A DNA stretch of 64,000 nucleotides from Chrysogorgia sp. JL179-B06 (lineage: Eukaryota; Cnidaria; Anthozoa; Scleralcyonacea; Chrysogorgiidae): NCBI GenBank assembly GCA_035772405.1, contig JAYKKM010000418.1:1316001-1380000 (forward strand). The letters run 5' to 3'. A program made the position numbers and the translations under genes. This document shows, piece after piece, positions 50,755 to 62,873 of this stretch. Every line of letters begins with the position of its first letter. Within the stretch, counting starts at the first letter, position 1. The notes beneath the pieces are model-generated. The model ran no database searches. It was not told where the DNA came from and saw only the letters and a list, made by a program, of their open reading frames with translations.

Positions 50755-52882
50755 ACATGGACTATGGAACAGGGTGTGATTCAGTTGAACATATTGCCAC
50801 TGATTTATGTCTATATACCTGCATCTTCTAATTATACTTCACAACTATTAAACTTTTTTTTTTTTTAACTTCTTTTTATTTATAAGATTATTAAGATAAA
50901 AAATTAAAAAGTGTTGTAATATACCATCTTTGCTTATATTAGTCATTGAATCTGCAGGTCTTAGTATTGTCTTATAAATCTGCTAGGTACAGTTAAATCA
51001 TAGAACTAGTAAATAAAAAAATTTATATGTAAGTTGTTGCAACTTTGGTGCTTCAGTTGTTTGTGACTTTTCACCATTGAGGTAAGAGTTGAAGTCCTGC
51101 ACCGTATTGGAAATTTGATCACAGGTGAGAAGAGCTTGTCAGCATTTTGCTGAAAATATTGAATTTTCTCTGGGATTTCCAGTTTCCTCCCATGATAAAA
51201 GTTGATAAGGTGGGTTAGGACTATAATAGTTATGAAAATAATAACATTGTAGATAGTCGAGGATAATAGGTAATTAAGGTACTTGATGTAATGTACAGTA
51301 TGTGACACTATTGAGCATCATATTTGTACCAGAGAGACAATAGACACATATTTTGTCATAGAATCTTTACAAGAACAAAAACCCTAACCATATACAATAT
51401 AACCAAATAAAAACTCTAGTCCTAGTGTAGCTCAGAGCTACAGTATCTATAAATATCCCCTGAATCATAGTTCACATGTGTACAGTATGCAAAAGTACAA
51501 TTAAAATATTGTTTTATTCCTTTTGAATTGCATTGTTAAGTGACTATTTTTCAATAGCTGCTATAGTTGCTATCAAACAAATTGAGTGCTTTTGATCAAT
51601 AATATGGACTAAAAGACTTCAACCAATGTATAATAAGGTCATAACTTCAAGGTACAGATGAGAATTTTGTTCTCACCAGGACTTTATTTGTGCCAGTTGT
51701 TTCTTTACACTGCCTTAGTTAAAATATACTGGTTTGGGCACACATATTTACACATTACACAATTTTTTAAATTGATTGATAAAATACTGAATAATATTAT
51801 GGAATATTTCCTGTAATGCATATTTAAAGTATATAATAATTGTAAATCAATTTAATCAATAGATTATATACATTTTGTGATAGCATAGTAACAACATCGA
51901 TTTACATAAATGTAGCTTGATAAACACTTGATATGTTTAAGAGAACCCAAAATAGAATAGACTGAATGATGTATTTACATAAATTTTAAATTCTCTTAAA
52001 CTTCACGTTGTAAATATTGTACACCAGCGTAATTTTCTTATTTCTATTTCTTAAATGTTACACAGCTGATATGAATCCTCCCAAGCTCACGATGACAACC
52101 GAAGTTGAAATAAATAAATAATCTGTAAAAAACAAAAAAATACAACAACATATGTTTAAAGTTTTTAAATATCTTTAATACTGAAACTAGCTTTGTATTC
52201 ATGCTAAATAAAGTCCAAATTGAGAAGAAATTTTCAAATTTTGTACGAAAACGATGAGTAATGTTGTTCTTCGTCCAGTTAAAATATTAGGCGCCATTTT
52301 GATCAAACTCCAAAATATACATGCTATTCAACATTGAATAACTCCGAAACGAGCGAGGGGTCAAGGGGGGTCATCGGTTTAAAACGAAAGAATATTAAGT
52401 AATCTAACTCATTATGCAAAAATTAGGGATTTTTACCGACGCATTTTAAATATTTTCTTCTTCGAAAATTGTAAACACCAAGGCGTTTTGGCGCATGGCG
52501 TCCATCAAGTGACATATTTCAACAATCAAAATAATGTAGAAAAAAGGTACTTACTATTAAAAATCCAGTGTATATGATAAGAAGAACAACAAAGCAATCC
52601 CTCAAAATAGTTTTGAAGACAAAAATAGTAATAAAAATAGTGTTATATCCAAAAATCTACAGCTCGATGCGAATTTTCCACTCGATCAGTTTATCTCAGT
52701 CGAACGGGAAAAGGCGCTATTTGATTGGTCAAGATAATCACGTGCGAAGTGTCCAACCTCCTCTGGTTCAATTTAATCTGAGTATCTAGTTACCAGTGCC
52801 ACATTTTCCGATGCCGCGCATGAGGACGGTTGATCATATATATATATATATACCTATAAACAGATCCTAGATCTAGGAACGG

Positions 52883-55643
52883 CCAATTAGCCTTTCTCAC
52901 GCTATGCGACCAGGCCTAATCCGCCATTTTTGGGTGGCAAACCGCGTGGGGACCGAGTACGAAAACTACTAAAAGTTCTATTTTGAGTAGACGAAAGGTG
53001 ATAGTTTTGGCAGATTTTTTTGCTTTTACTGAGAGAAAAGTTTAGATTTCAACTTGTTTATTTAACAACTCAGTTAAACTTCCTGCCCACCAATTTTCCG
53101 ACGTCAATTCAATAAATTTTCGGAGAAAATCAATGTTGACTGCATCGTTGAAGATTTCAGGTATGGATACTTGTTTGTTTAAAAGCACAATGTTTGACCA
53201 TGAACCACTCTCATCGCTTTCAACATAAAACCATTCTAATAATATGAATGAAATCACTGACAATTATTTGAACTATATTTGGGAATAGTACAAGGCTAGC
53301 GTGTTAGACAAAAGGTTTTTTTCATGTTCTTTTCCAATGGTCGACACACTCCTAGTTAAAGTTTTCTTCAAAACAGAGTATAAGAATTATGAAATAACGT
53401 TTAAATATATCTTTCAATTCTTATTTCTGTTTGCTGTGAAGTAATGGGCAAATATTATGTGTTGAAAGTTTGAAAACTGTGGTTTAATTGAGTTAATAAG
53501 ATGTCAAATTATTTTTTTGAAAGTTTAAGATTGAAAGCTGTGTTCAACAACCAGACATTTGGCAGATAATTTAAGTCTTATCCTGTCCTTCTTTTAAAAA
53601 AAATCGTCTGGACAAAAAATACAGTATACATGCAGAAATAGCCATATTCCAAACAAACCAATTATTATAATTTTATTTTGCTGGTTAAAACTATAATAAC
53701 AGTACTTCCTAATAGAGATTATACATGGTAGATGGATCAATATTAAGTTGTGGCTTTCAAATGTAGGCAAAAGAAATTCTTCTACTGAATTCCCAAGCCA
53801 CATACTATAATTATTGGCTTTTCTCCCACACTGAAGTTAAATTGATTGATTAAGATTCTTGGGGGATAATGTTACCGCATGATTGATTCAGTGCAAATAA
53901 TTTGTGGCAAATTATTAATTGTGCTGATAAATAGTATTATACAAATAGATACCTAGATTAAGTGGAGGACACTATATAGGCATGTGCCAAGGGCTCCACA
54001 ATTAATGTCCAGTGGTTACATGTGACTATCATTGGGTAAAACAGTAGTTACCAGTATGACATGTTTATATGTGATGTTGATATGTTTACAGAATATGTTT
54101 TTGCCAGTATGACGTATAGTGTGTGATAATGTGTCATATAGTGGTTGTCATGGTGTGAGGACGTGTTATCGAGAGCTCCGACTCTTGTAAGAATATATTA
54201 TTATATCATAAGAATTCAGAATAACAAGATTCTTTACCAGCTACCTATGTTAACTATCCTATTTTTGTGTTTATTCATGATATTATCAAGATATTGCCAA
54301 CCTGACTTCAGATAAGCTTGAATCATTATGGTTCAGTTCAGCAACCAGAATTGATCAGTATAGGTGTAAATGGTCTCATGTAAATGCTTAAATGGTGATT
54401 TTAATGGAGACCAATGTGGATTCACACTCATTGACCATGCCCAATCCAGTCTCTTCCTAAATCAGGCCCAAACTAAACTTAAGCACTGATTGGCCATCTA
54501 TAACGGGCATCGATCAGTAATATCTTAAAAAAATAAGGTTTTAAAAACGAGACCCATATACCACTTACGTTGACTTCAAAATAATGTTTCTTTTATACAT
54601 ATGATTTTTTTAACTTATCCTAATATCCCACAGTGCATTTGTATCTGATTACTGTGTTTTTTGTCCAGACAATTATTTATTGGAAATTAATATATAGAAA
54701 AGGTTGTGTTGTGCTAGAAGACAAAGATAAGACTTAAATTATCCACCAAATATTCACTTGTTCAGCACAGCCTTCAATTTTAAACTTTCAACAAAATAAA
54801 AACACTCTAATCTCTAAGGAAGTACTGTTATTAGTTTTAACCAGCAAAATAAAATTATAATAATTGGTTTGTTTGGAATATGGCTATTTCTGCATGTATA
54901 CTGTATTTTTTGAACACACGATTTTTTTTAAAAGAAGGTCAGGATAAGACTTAAATTATCTGCCAAATGTCTGGTTGTTGAACACAGCTTTCAATCTTAA
55001 ACTTTCAAAAAAATAATTTGACATCTTATTAACTCAATTAAACCACAGTTTTCAAACTTTCAACACATAATATTTGCCCATTACTTCACAGCAAACAGAA
55101 ATAAGAATTGAAAGATATATTTAAACGTTATTTCATAATTCTTATACTCTGTTTTGAAGAAAACTTTAACTAGGAGTGTGTCGACCATTGGAAAAGAACA
55201 TGAAAAAAACCTTTTGTCTAACACGCTAGCCTTGTACTATTCCCAAATATAGTTCAAATAATTGTCAGTGATTTCATTCATATTATTAGAATGGTTTTAT
55301 GTTGAAAGCGATGAGAGTGGTTCGTGGTCAAACATTGTGCTTTTAAACAAACAAGTATCCATACCTGAAATCTTCAACGATGCAGTCAACATTGATTTTC
55401 TCCGAAAATTTATTGAATTGACGTCGGAAAATTGGTGGGCAGGAAGTTGAACTGAGTTGTTAAATAAACAAGTTGAAATCTAAACTTTTTTCTCAGTAAA
55501 AGCAAAAAAAATCTGCCAAAACTATCACCTTTCGTCTACTCAAAATAGAACTTTTAGTAGTTTTCGTACTCGGTCCCCACGCGGTTTTCCACCCAAAAAT
55601 GGCGGATTAGGCCTGGTCGCATAGCGTGAGAAAGGCTAATTGG
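52883..55643. repeat. giant foldback element (about 2.76 kb)
   Basis: The left arm 52,883-53,722 starts CCAATTAGCCTTTCTCACGC and is the reverse complement of the right arm 54,808-55,643, which ends GCGTGAGAAAGGCTAATTGG. Arms are about 840 bp with few mismatches, spacer about 1.1 kb. Both arms contain the same open frame (73 and 62 codons, around 53,042-53,263 and 55,262-55,450) that includes SDESGSWSNIVLLNKQVSIP. The spacer also has a diverged second copy of the arm's inner part (about 54,715-54,800). No transposase recognised. Confidence 0.9.
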
Positions 55644-56449
55644 ATCTCGCGTGTTAAGGGACTAAACGCCGGTCGATATTAGCACCCTCAGGCCTTCGGC
55701 CGGCGCGGGGACAAAGTTTTCATGAAGTCCCAATAAATGAAAACCACGTTGGGAAGAACCGTGTACAGAACTAATAAACAGAAGTTAGACCACAAAGCAC
55801 AACTATTTAATAAATCGTTCAACCAAACGGCAACAGCAAACAAAGAAAAGTTTTGCAGTAAGAATGCCATTCAAAACTTGTGCAAATACCTTGTTGGCCA
55901 ATTAAAAAAATATTTCTGTTTTTCATCATTTTTTTTGAAAAAAGTGGGGCGGGCGGGCGGTTTTTATTTTTATTTTTTTATTAATAGCGTAAGTAGCCTA
56001 TTTCGCTTTTATTAAAAAAACGGGTTAAAGGCTGTTTTCCATTTCATAGTATGAAATTCATACACTTCGTTTGTGGTCCCTTTGTGCACGAAATAGTCAC
56101 AGCAATCTATCAAAGATCTATCAAAGCTCTTTTATATTGATAGATCGGTACTCTGCGGGCACGACGTTGCGAAAAAACATGAGTAACGAAGGGCATTGTT
56201 GGCTAAATCATGCCTATTTACAAAACATGGCCGCCAATGTTCGGTTTCCGATGTCTTCCGACTAATTACCGATTTAATATTAAAAAAAATTAATTTCCGG
56301 TCGGCCAATTTTCCAGGGGCGGGCGGCGATGAAAAACAGAATATTTTTTTTAATTGGCCTTAAATGTTATTTGTCCATTTGGAAAAAAGTAATATAATTT
56401 AAGCTCAGTGCAAACGTTGGAACTGTCGTTTTCAATTGAGCTGTTTCTT
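55644..56449. other. intergenic, GC-richer patch then AT-rich
   Basis: The first part (55,644-55,720) has CGGCCGGCGCGGGG; the rest is AT-rich with CGGGCGGGCGG repeats near 55,950 and 56,320. The frame at 55,737-56,015 is not supported by any domain. Nothing else recognised. Confidence 0.4.
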
Positions 56450-56984
56450 TTGAAGTTTTTTCCTATAAAGTTATATTTTATATAACTGTTGATCGTCTAA
56501 CTGGTAAGTTTTTTGTAATGGAATATTGTAAATACATGAATTAAAAGCCTGACAGTCAAAACATATCAGAGTAAAAACCACTGATAAAAACCTGTCCGTT
56601 TTTCTTTCTTTTGTTCGTGATTAGTTTTGATTTAGGATCGGAGAAACAATAACTTTATTACTGCGTTCGCGAGAAATATTTAAGCTAACAGAAACCTACT
56701 TGTTTTTCTGCTTTCGCCGTGAAAGGGAAAACAATTTAATATAACTTGACTTGCTTATTATTTAAAATGTCTCGTTTGTTTTGCACACTAAAAAAACAAC
56801 TGCAAATATATTTACTTACCGAACTAAATCTGATCTCTTCTGTTTTGATTTATTCACATGTTTTTATCTGCCTCCGCGGGAACGTCTTAATAAATCCTCT
56901 GTGTTTTTTTATCGTATCTGGATATCTACCCCCCCTGTCAGTAGCATGAACGTCATAGTTTGTTTATTTTTGATAGCCAATAGG
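56450..56984. repeat. repeat family R, copy 2 (uninterrupted)
   Basis: Inverted relative to copy 1 (28,749-29,020 plus 47,923-48,250). The empty Polinton site is read here as TTTCGCCGTGAAAGGG (about 56,711-56,726), with a single GCCGTG/CACGGC. The repeat is cut at 56,984 by the next element starting CAGAGGAGG; in copy 1 the sequence continues beyond this point. Confidence 0.9.
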
Positions 56985-58279
56985 CAGAGGAGGTTGGACA
57001 CGGTCCGCAAAGGCGCATGGGCCCAGAAATCAACCAATGAGGAACTTGATCGTCGAAGGAGAAAAAAATAGGATTCTCCGAGCAAGGAGAAAGTACAGCA
57101 GGAAAATTGTATTTTTTTAACGAAAGGTTAAAATTTTTTTTATAACAACGGATACAATGAGAGGTAAGATACAGTCCTAACAATATTCGCTTAATTTTAT
57201 ATTGACATTGTCACTCTAAGCTTGCGTAAAAGGCGAAATGGATATTGTATAAAAATGGCGCCGTTCAAGTTGTGATTTTGTAGCACTTCAGTCCAAGGCA
57301 GTTTGCCGTAAACAAGCGATATTTTAAGAAGATTTTCTCGTTGATATACGTATAAAAGGAGTTTCTAATCGCAATCAGGGCATCGCTCCCCATCGCTCCT
57401 CGTCTAGTTTTCTAGATATTTGTATCTGAAGACGAGCGATATTTTATGTTGTTTATATTGTTGCAACACTTATTTGCTTGTGGACTTAGGCGATTATTCA
57501 GAATGTAGAAGGCGTATAACTGCATTTGACATCGGATATAAAAATATTTAAGGCTCTTATAATAAGACAAATTGTATGTTCCTCTGCATGTTGATATTTT
57601 GATAGCTAAGCTTGGACTGTGTACCCTGACTACCCTGAATTTTATCTGGTTTAATAATATACAGTATGGCTGAGGAAACAACCAGAGGGAAAAGAAGATT
57701 TGGTACTCCCACAGGGGATACACCAGGAAAACCAAAAGGGAAATGCACGAAAAAAGCGTGAAGAGAAAGATGAAGCAATGTCAAGAAAGGCCTTGTTCAG
57801 CGAAACAACCAGTAAGTAAACAGTGTTTATATATGCCCATGAGTTGCCTGTTGCCATACATGTACACATCATTTGCATTTATCCATTTATTTAGGCCCAT
57901 TTATGTATTGATCAATTCCAACCGTGTCCATCTCCCCGACATTTATTTTTATCGTGTGTCACGCTTAGGTGAAAACGACGGTATAGGATAATATCAAACA
58001 TTGGAACTTGGAAGTGTGTATTTAATTCTTGCACCAAGTATTAATTTGATTATTGTATCAGTATGATGAGTTTATGTGCCAAATGCCTTGAGCAATAAGT
58101 GTGGATTGGCATGTTTGGAATTGATTAAGACCATACACTGCACACAATTAAAAGAAATAAAATTAATGCAAAAAATGAAAAGGGAATCTTTGCCAAATTT
58201 ACCCATGCATGGTCCTTGTAAGTTGTAAATAGTTAATAATTGTGTTATACATAATGAATTTTACTTTATTAATACACAG

Positions 58280-58441
58280 GAAAGAAAGAGTCGAGATTGG
58301 AGTAATGCCGAGATAAAATGTTTAGTTAAATATGTGGCATTGTATAATGATGGTGAAACTTGGCCTACTCACAAACGGAGTGCTTTCTGGGATGATTGTT
58401 CCAGTTCTGTGTCGAAGTGTAGTGGAATGTATTTGCGAACA
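58280..58441 (+). other. transposase-like gene, SANT/MADF-like exon
   Basis: After acceptor ACACAG the frame reads ERKSRDWSNAEIKCLVKYVA, later ETWPTHKRSAFWDDCSS and GMYLRT, ending at a GTATGC donor. The spaced aromatic residues suggest a SANT/Myb-like DNA-binding module, which fits the N terminus of a transposase. Confidence 0.5.
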
Positions 58442-61400
58442 GGTATGCATATAGAACTTTTTGTCATGATTGTACAATCAATGTACATGTACTTCCACTA
58501 TTTCAGAATTACATTTTTACTTTGAGACCATATTTCCAAAAGAAGATATGGAATGGGGGGAGAAGATAATATTTAAATATATTATGATGTCTTCAGGGGA
58601 AAATTTTTGATTCCCTGTGTTTAAAACCAATTAACATGCAAGACTCTTCCATTGATGGGTAAAATTGTCTGGCATAAGACAGTCTAGAATAAAATGCTCG
58701 TAAGGTGTATGGGGGCACATTGCCTGTTAATTTTTAAGGGTTAACTTGGGGTTTGTTATCCTCTCTAGAATAACCCCAGGTGATATGCAGTTTAGAGATC
58801 TTTTTTTGGTAAAAATAACAGTTATAAAATATTTTTATTTTTCAAGGTGATGCATGTCGAACTAAATTAGTTAAATTCCTGGTCAAGAAATTTAAGACCA
58901 TTCATGCAGCAGAAGAGGCTTATGGAATAGATTATTTTGAGGATGAAAACTATTATCATGACAATGTATTTACTGTAATGGATACACCAAAGTTGGTTGA
59001 CATCATAAACAATGTTGTTGATAATATGAAGCTACTAACCCCACAAGAGCGTATTCAGATGGCCACATATGTTTACCGCTATGTTTCAGAAAATGATTAT
59101 AATAAAGATCTAAAACATTTTATACCAGATAACTTCTTGGAACTTTCTCTGAATGCCAATGAGTTATTTGAAATTAAATGGTAAAGACAATGTTGTATAC
59201 AACTTATGCAAGTGCTTGGGAGAAATGAGAGAGGATGGTACAACAACTCGAATGGATATCAATCGAATGCCATTTGGGTTGATTTCTTTTAATTGCAAGT
59301 TTTTTTGCGGTTGATAATGGTAATAATCTTCAAGCTTCTGAAGATTACATGAAGTGGATGGAAACTATGTATTCTCATTTTGGTAATTCATGGGCCAGTC
59401 TACACCTTTGGGCCAATGTGGTCACATGATGACCCAGGAAAAAAACAGGATGAGCCAAAAAGAAAATATTATAGAAGAAGCTTTGTCGAGTGCCTTTGGA
59501 GATTTAAGCATTCCAGATGAATATTCCATTCCCTTACCACCAACCACCATTCCATTATCACCTGGCACTCCTGTAGCACCTGGCACTCCTTTAGCATCAA
59601 CCACCATTCCAACAGCATTAACCACCATTCCACTAGCATCTAGCACTCTAGTACGAAATGCTGATACTGACATTTCTTGCACCATTGACAGTGTTGGTAC
59701 TTCAGATCTTGCACAGCTATCACCAGGTGATACTTCTGTCACATATTCGACTTTATGGCATTCGTTAAGCCCACAGGAGGAAGAGGAATTATCAGAAGGC
59801 GGTGTCCATCCGAATGCTATGGCTTCAATGCACAATGTTGAGGTCACAGCACATGTAAAAACTGGTAGAGGATGTAAAACTATGGAAGTGAGTTCAAGTT
59901 TTAACTTTACTTTAGACAGGCAGCATTGACTTGTTATTTTTTAAATTTATTGTACAGTCTTGATTGCTGATAACCACCCTATTTCTTTAAGACCTCCATC
60001 CCTCTTGCTTTTCCATGTTCACTGTTCAAGTTTCCATGAAAAATAACATAATACCGGTACTGATGTTGTCTTGTTTAAATTTCTATAGGCAAAGGTCAAT
60101 GTGGCAGGTCCAAGTGCAAGGACAATAAGACGTCACATAGCAGACAGTGCATACAGCTGTGGTACAGAAGTACAGGTCTTTAAACATTTTTTATTATGTT
60201 GATCTTGGCAGTTGTCTCTAAATACCTTACTGTACCTTCAGTGGTGGCATTAGGGGGGGCCCGGGGGCATCGGGGAAGAAGAAAAAATATATGTATATAC
60301 TGTATCCCCTTACAATAATGATCAAAGGTGTGTTTTCATAACATTCATAATATCAAGGAAGTATGACATGATCATCATTCTTTAGACAGACAGCAACTCT
60401 GCAGACAACCTTGATCATGTATTTTTGCCTCTTACATAATCATGTTTTATCAATTGTGTTAATGTTAATGTGTGCCATTTATAACCAAAAAACCTACCAT
60501 ATTACCAGTTTGAATATTAACTCAAATTTGAATATTACATATTAAGTATTAACTCAAAACTTTATTAACTCAAATTAGATTGAAGCACTGAAGAAAGCTA
60601 AGGCAGCTAACCCATCTGGGCGGTGGTTTTTGAAGGCTGATGCCACGGATATGAAGGAGGGTCTGCGTGAATCAGTGAAAGGAAAATGGACAGGTGACAG
60701 TGATTTGGGTGATGGAGAGTTACAAAAGGCAAAGAAGGAATACGGCACGAAGTTGGAACGGATAAATAGTTTGGGGTTGAAAACCAGAACGAGTGATGAA
60801 GACATAATCGCCGACTTAAATGAGCAGATAACACAATTTCAAGAAGATGCGGTGTTCCTGGCAAATGGGATTAAAGAAACAAACAAGACCTACAAAATAA
60901 AACTTGCCCAAAAAACATGTTCCAGAGCAAACTTTGTTCGCGTTGGGGTGGGCTTTAGATGGGTTTGAGAAACTGTTATTAATGAATAGGAAACTGAATG
61001 AAACTATTAATGATTTGGTAACCCTAATACATGATCAAGTGGAAGGAGTTAACATTCCCAGAAAGCTGTCTGTATTGCGAAAAGAACTCCAAGAGTACAT
61101 CAAAGGAGTGAGTGACAAAAAAAGAGAATCCGCATCCCACTTGCTTGTATTCATGATAAGTGATGAGTTGAGAGCAAAAAAACCGTATGCAATACCTGTG
61201 AGAGCACTGCCTTATAAGCACATAACTGATGATGGTCTGCGAAAGCTAAGAGATGAAGTTATAACTTCAATGACACACATTGGGATGGTTTGTGTTGGTA
61301 AGTTACAGTATTGCTTATTATATTAATTTTGAAATCACATATCAGATATACAGTACTCGCAACCTGATTGGCTCATAGGTATTAGGTATTTGAGCTTGGA

Positions 61401-61529
61401 ATGGTATTCAAAAACATGGGAAAGGACTCGGAAAGGTTTACATTTAACAATTAGTAAGAACTAGTTAGTAGAATCCTAATGCGAATGCTGCATTCTTATT
61501 GGTTACATAGTCGCTAACTACTGTATTTA

Positions 61530-61642
61530 ACAATTAGGCAATGAGCCCGAGTTGTCTATGAGCAGATAGTCAACGAGGTCGAAGCCCGAGTTGACTTAGA
61601 CTATGCTCATAGATGAGGGCGAGTTGTCTAATTGTTTTAGTA
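61530..61642. repeat. hairpin in an intron
   Basis: ACAATTAGGCAATGAGCCCG and its approximate complement GAGGGCGAGTTGTCTAATTG bound an imperfect foldback centred near 61,590. Confidence 0.65.
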
Positions 61643-62499
61643 TAAACCTACTAGTTGAACAAAAGATTATTTGGGAGAAAAGATACACAAAGTGACAAAG
61701 GATAAATTAGTTTGTACTTTACAATGCCTAACTTTTTCTTCACTCAAGCTTCACAGGTCCCAAATTATAATGTTGTTTTCTTATCGGTTTTTGCTAAAAC
61801 AATTAGATTATTCACTCTCGATTTCTATTAGATTATAGTTGATTCTGGCTTCGTCCTTATTGACTATCTTATAGAAATCTTGAGCTCGTAAACTAATTGT
61901 TAATTAGTTCGAGAACTAGGTACATACTATGATTAGTCGCATTCGTATTGCAATATGTTGTATTATTTTTCTCAGGATTTTCAACAGATGGGGAATTTAA
62001 CTCCCTCAGAACAATGGGAAATAAAAGGCCCGTATCTGTAATCCAGTTGATGATGGATGCCAAGGCTAGAGCACGTTCTACATCAGTCAAGCTAATTGAA
62101 AAGTATCTAACATCTGTGTTAGGTACTGTATGTAGTTTATAAAAAGTATTTGAGCTGTGCAGTTCTATATTAGAACTGGCAATTTGAATCGCGATAATTG
62201 TTGTTAATGTTTATTTTTTTGAAAGAACTAACATTTTTCATATATTTTTTCAATGTTTTTGCCTGTACTGTAGATACTGACGGTAAAGTCCATGCAAGCA
62301 AGTTTCATCCAGCCGTGCCTCAAGAAGATCTTCAATGGCTGTTTGAATTCACAAGGGATGTTCCCTTCAACAGAGCTATCTTTATTCTGAGGCGAAAGCA
62401 ATTTCCTTTTTTTTACGACCCATATCCATGGGCGCAAGGTATGAAAGATGAAAGTGAAGTTTGATTTTCAGTACTTTGACGTTCTTGAGAATTGTTTAA

Positions 62500-62580
62500 A
62501 TAAATAATAATAATAATATCTAATTCTTATATAGCGCTTTATACATGACGTCTCAAAGCGCTTTACATCTGTTTATATGT
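62500..62580. repeat. widespread AGCGCTTTA-type interspersed repeat
   Basis: (AATAAT)n followed by TTCTTATATAGCGCTTTATA and later AAAGCGCTTTACAT. Such GCGCTTTA blocks next to TTATTA-like tails are common in marine invertebrate genomes; I know them only as an interspersed repeat. Confidence 0.5.
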
Positions 62581-62695
62581 ATTATGTATATTTTACCTAT
62601 AGTATGCTGTACCTTAACTAATTTATTTTTACAGTGTTTTATCATTACTTTTCTTAACTATTTTATCCTAACCCACCCTATCAACTTCCCTTAAT

Positions 62696-62873
62696 GTTAA
62701 TGAAGATGTGTTAGTTAGCAATAACATCTTAACTTTTTACAAGACAATTAAATGAACAAGTTAAAACAAAGCTTTCAATAGACGGAGGGTGTAGTAGCTT
62801 TGTTTTAACTTGTTCATTTAATTGTCTTGTAAAAAGTTAAGATGTTATTGCTAACTAACACGTCTTCATTAAC
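62696..62873. repeat. near-perfect foldback (178 bp) in an intron
   Basis: GTTAATGAAGATGTGTTAGT at the left and its near-perfect complement at the right. Arms are about 78 bases with only a few mismatches, loop of about 20 bases at 62,780. Confidence 0.9.

Larger units (their letters stand above)
49585..52765. mobile_element. non-autonomous DNA transposon with CAGAGGAGGTTGGACA ends
   Basis: 3181 bp bounded by 16-bp perfect inverted ends CAGAGGAGGTTGGACA and a 9-bp direct repeat GTTCAATTT (49,576-49,584 and 52,766-52,774). The same terminal sequence, extended to about 30 bases with GCGCAAAGG/CCGCAAAGG, starts another element at 56,985. Inside there is one plausible terminal exon (50,613-50,754), a hairpin at 50,311-50,448 and long AT-rich non-coding sequence. 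It looks like an internally deleted relative of the element at 56,985. The superfamily is unresolved, because the 9-bp duplication would suit Mutator- or Merlin-like transposition while the CAG start resembles hAT/P types. Confidence 0.8.

Noticed and set aside
59422..59847. 141-codon minus-strand frame
   Set aside because: Antisense to the Pro/Thr-rich exon; it mirrors the repetitive coding strand.
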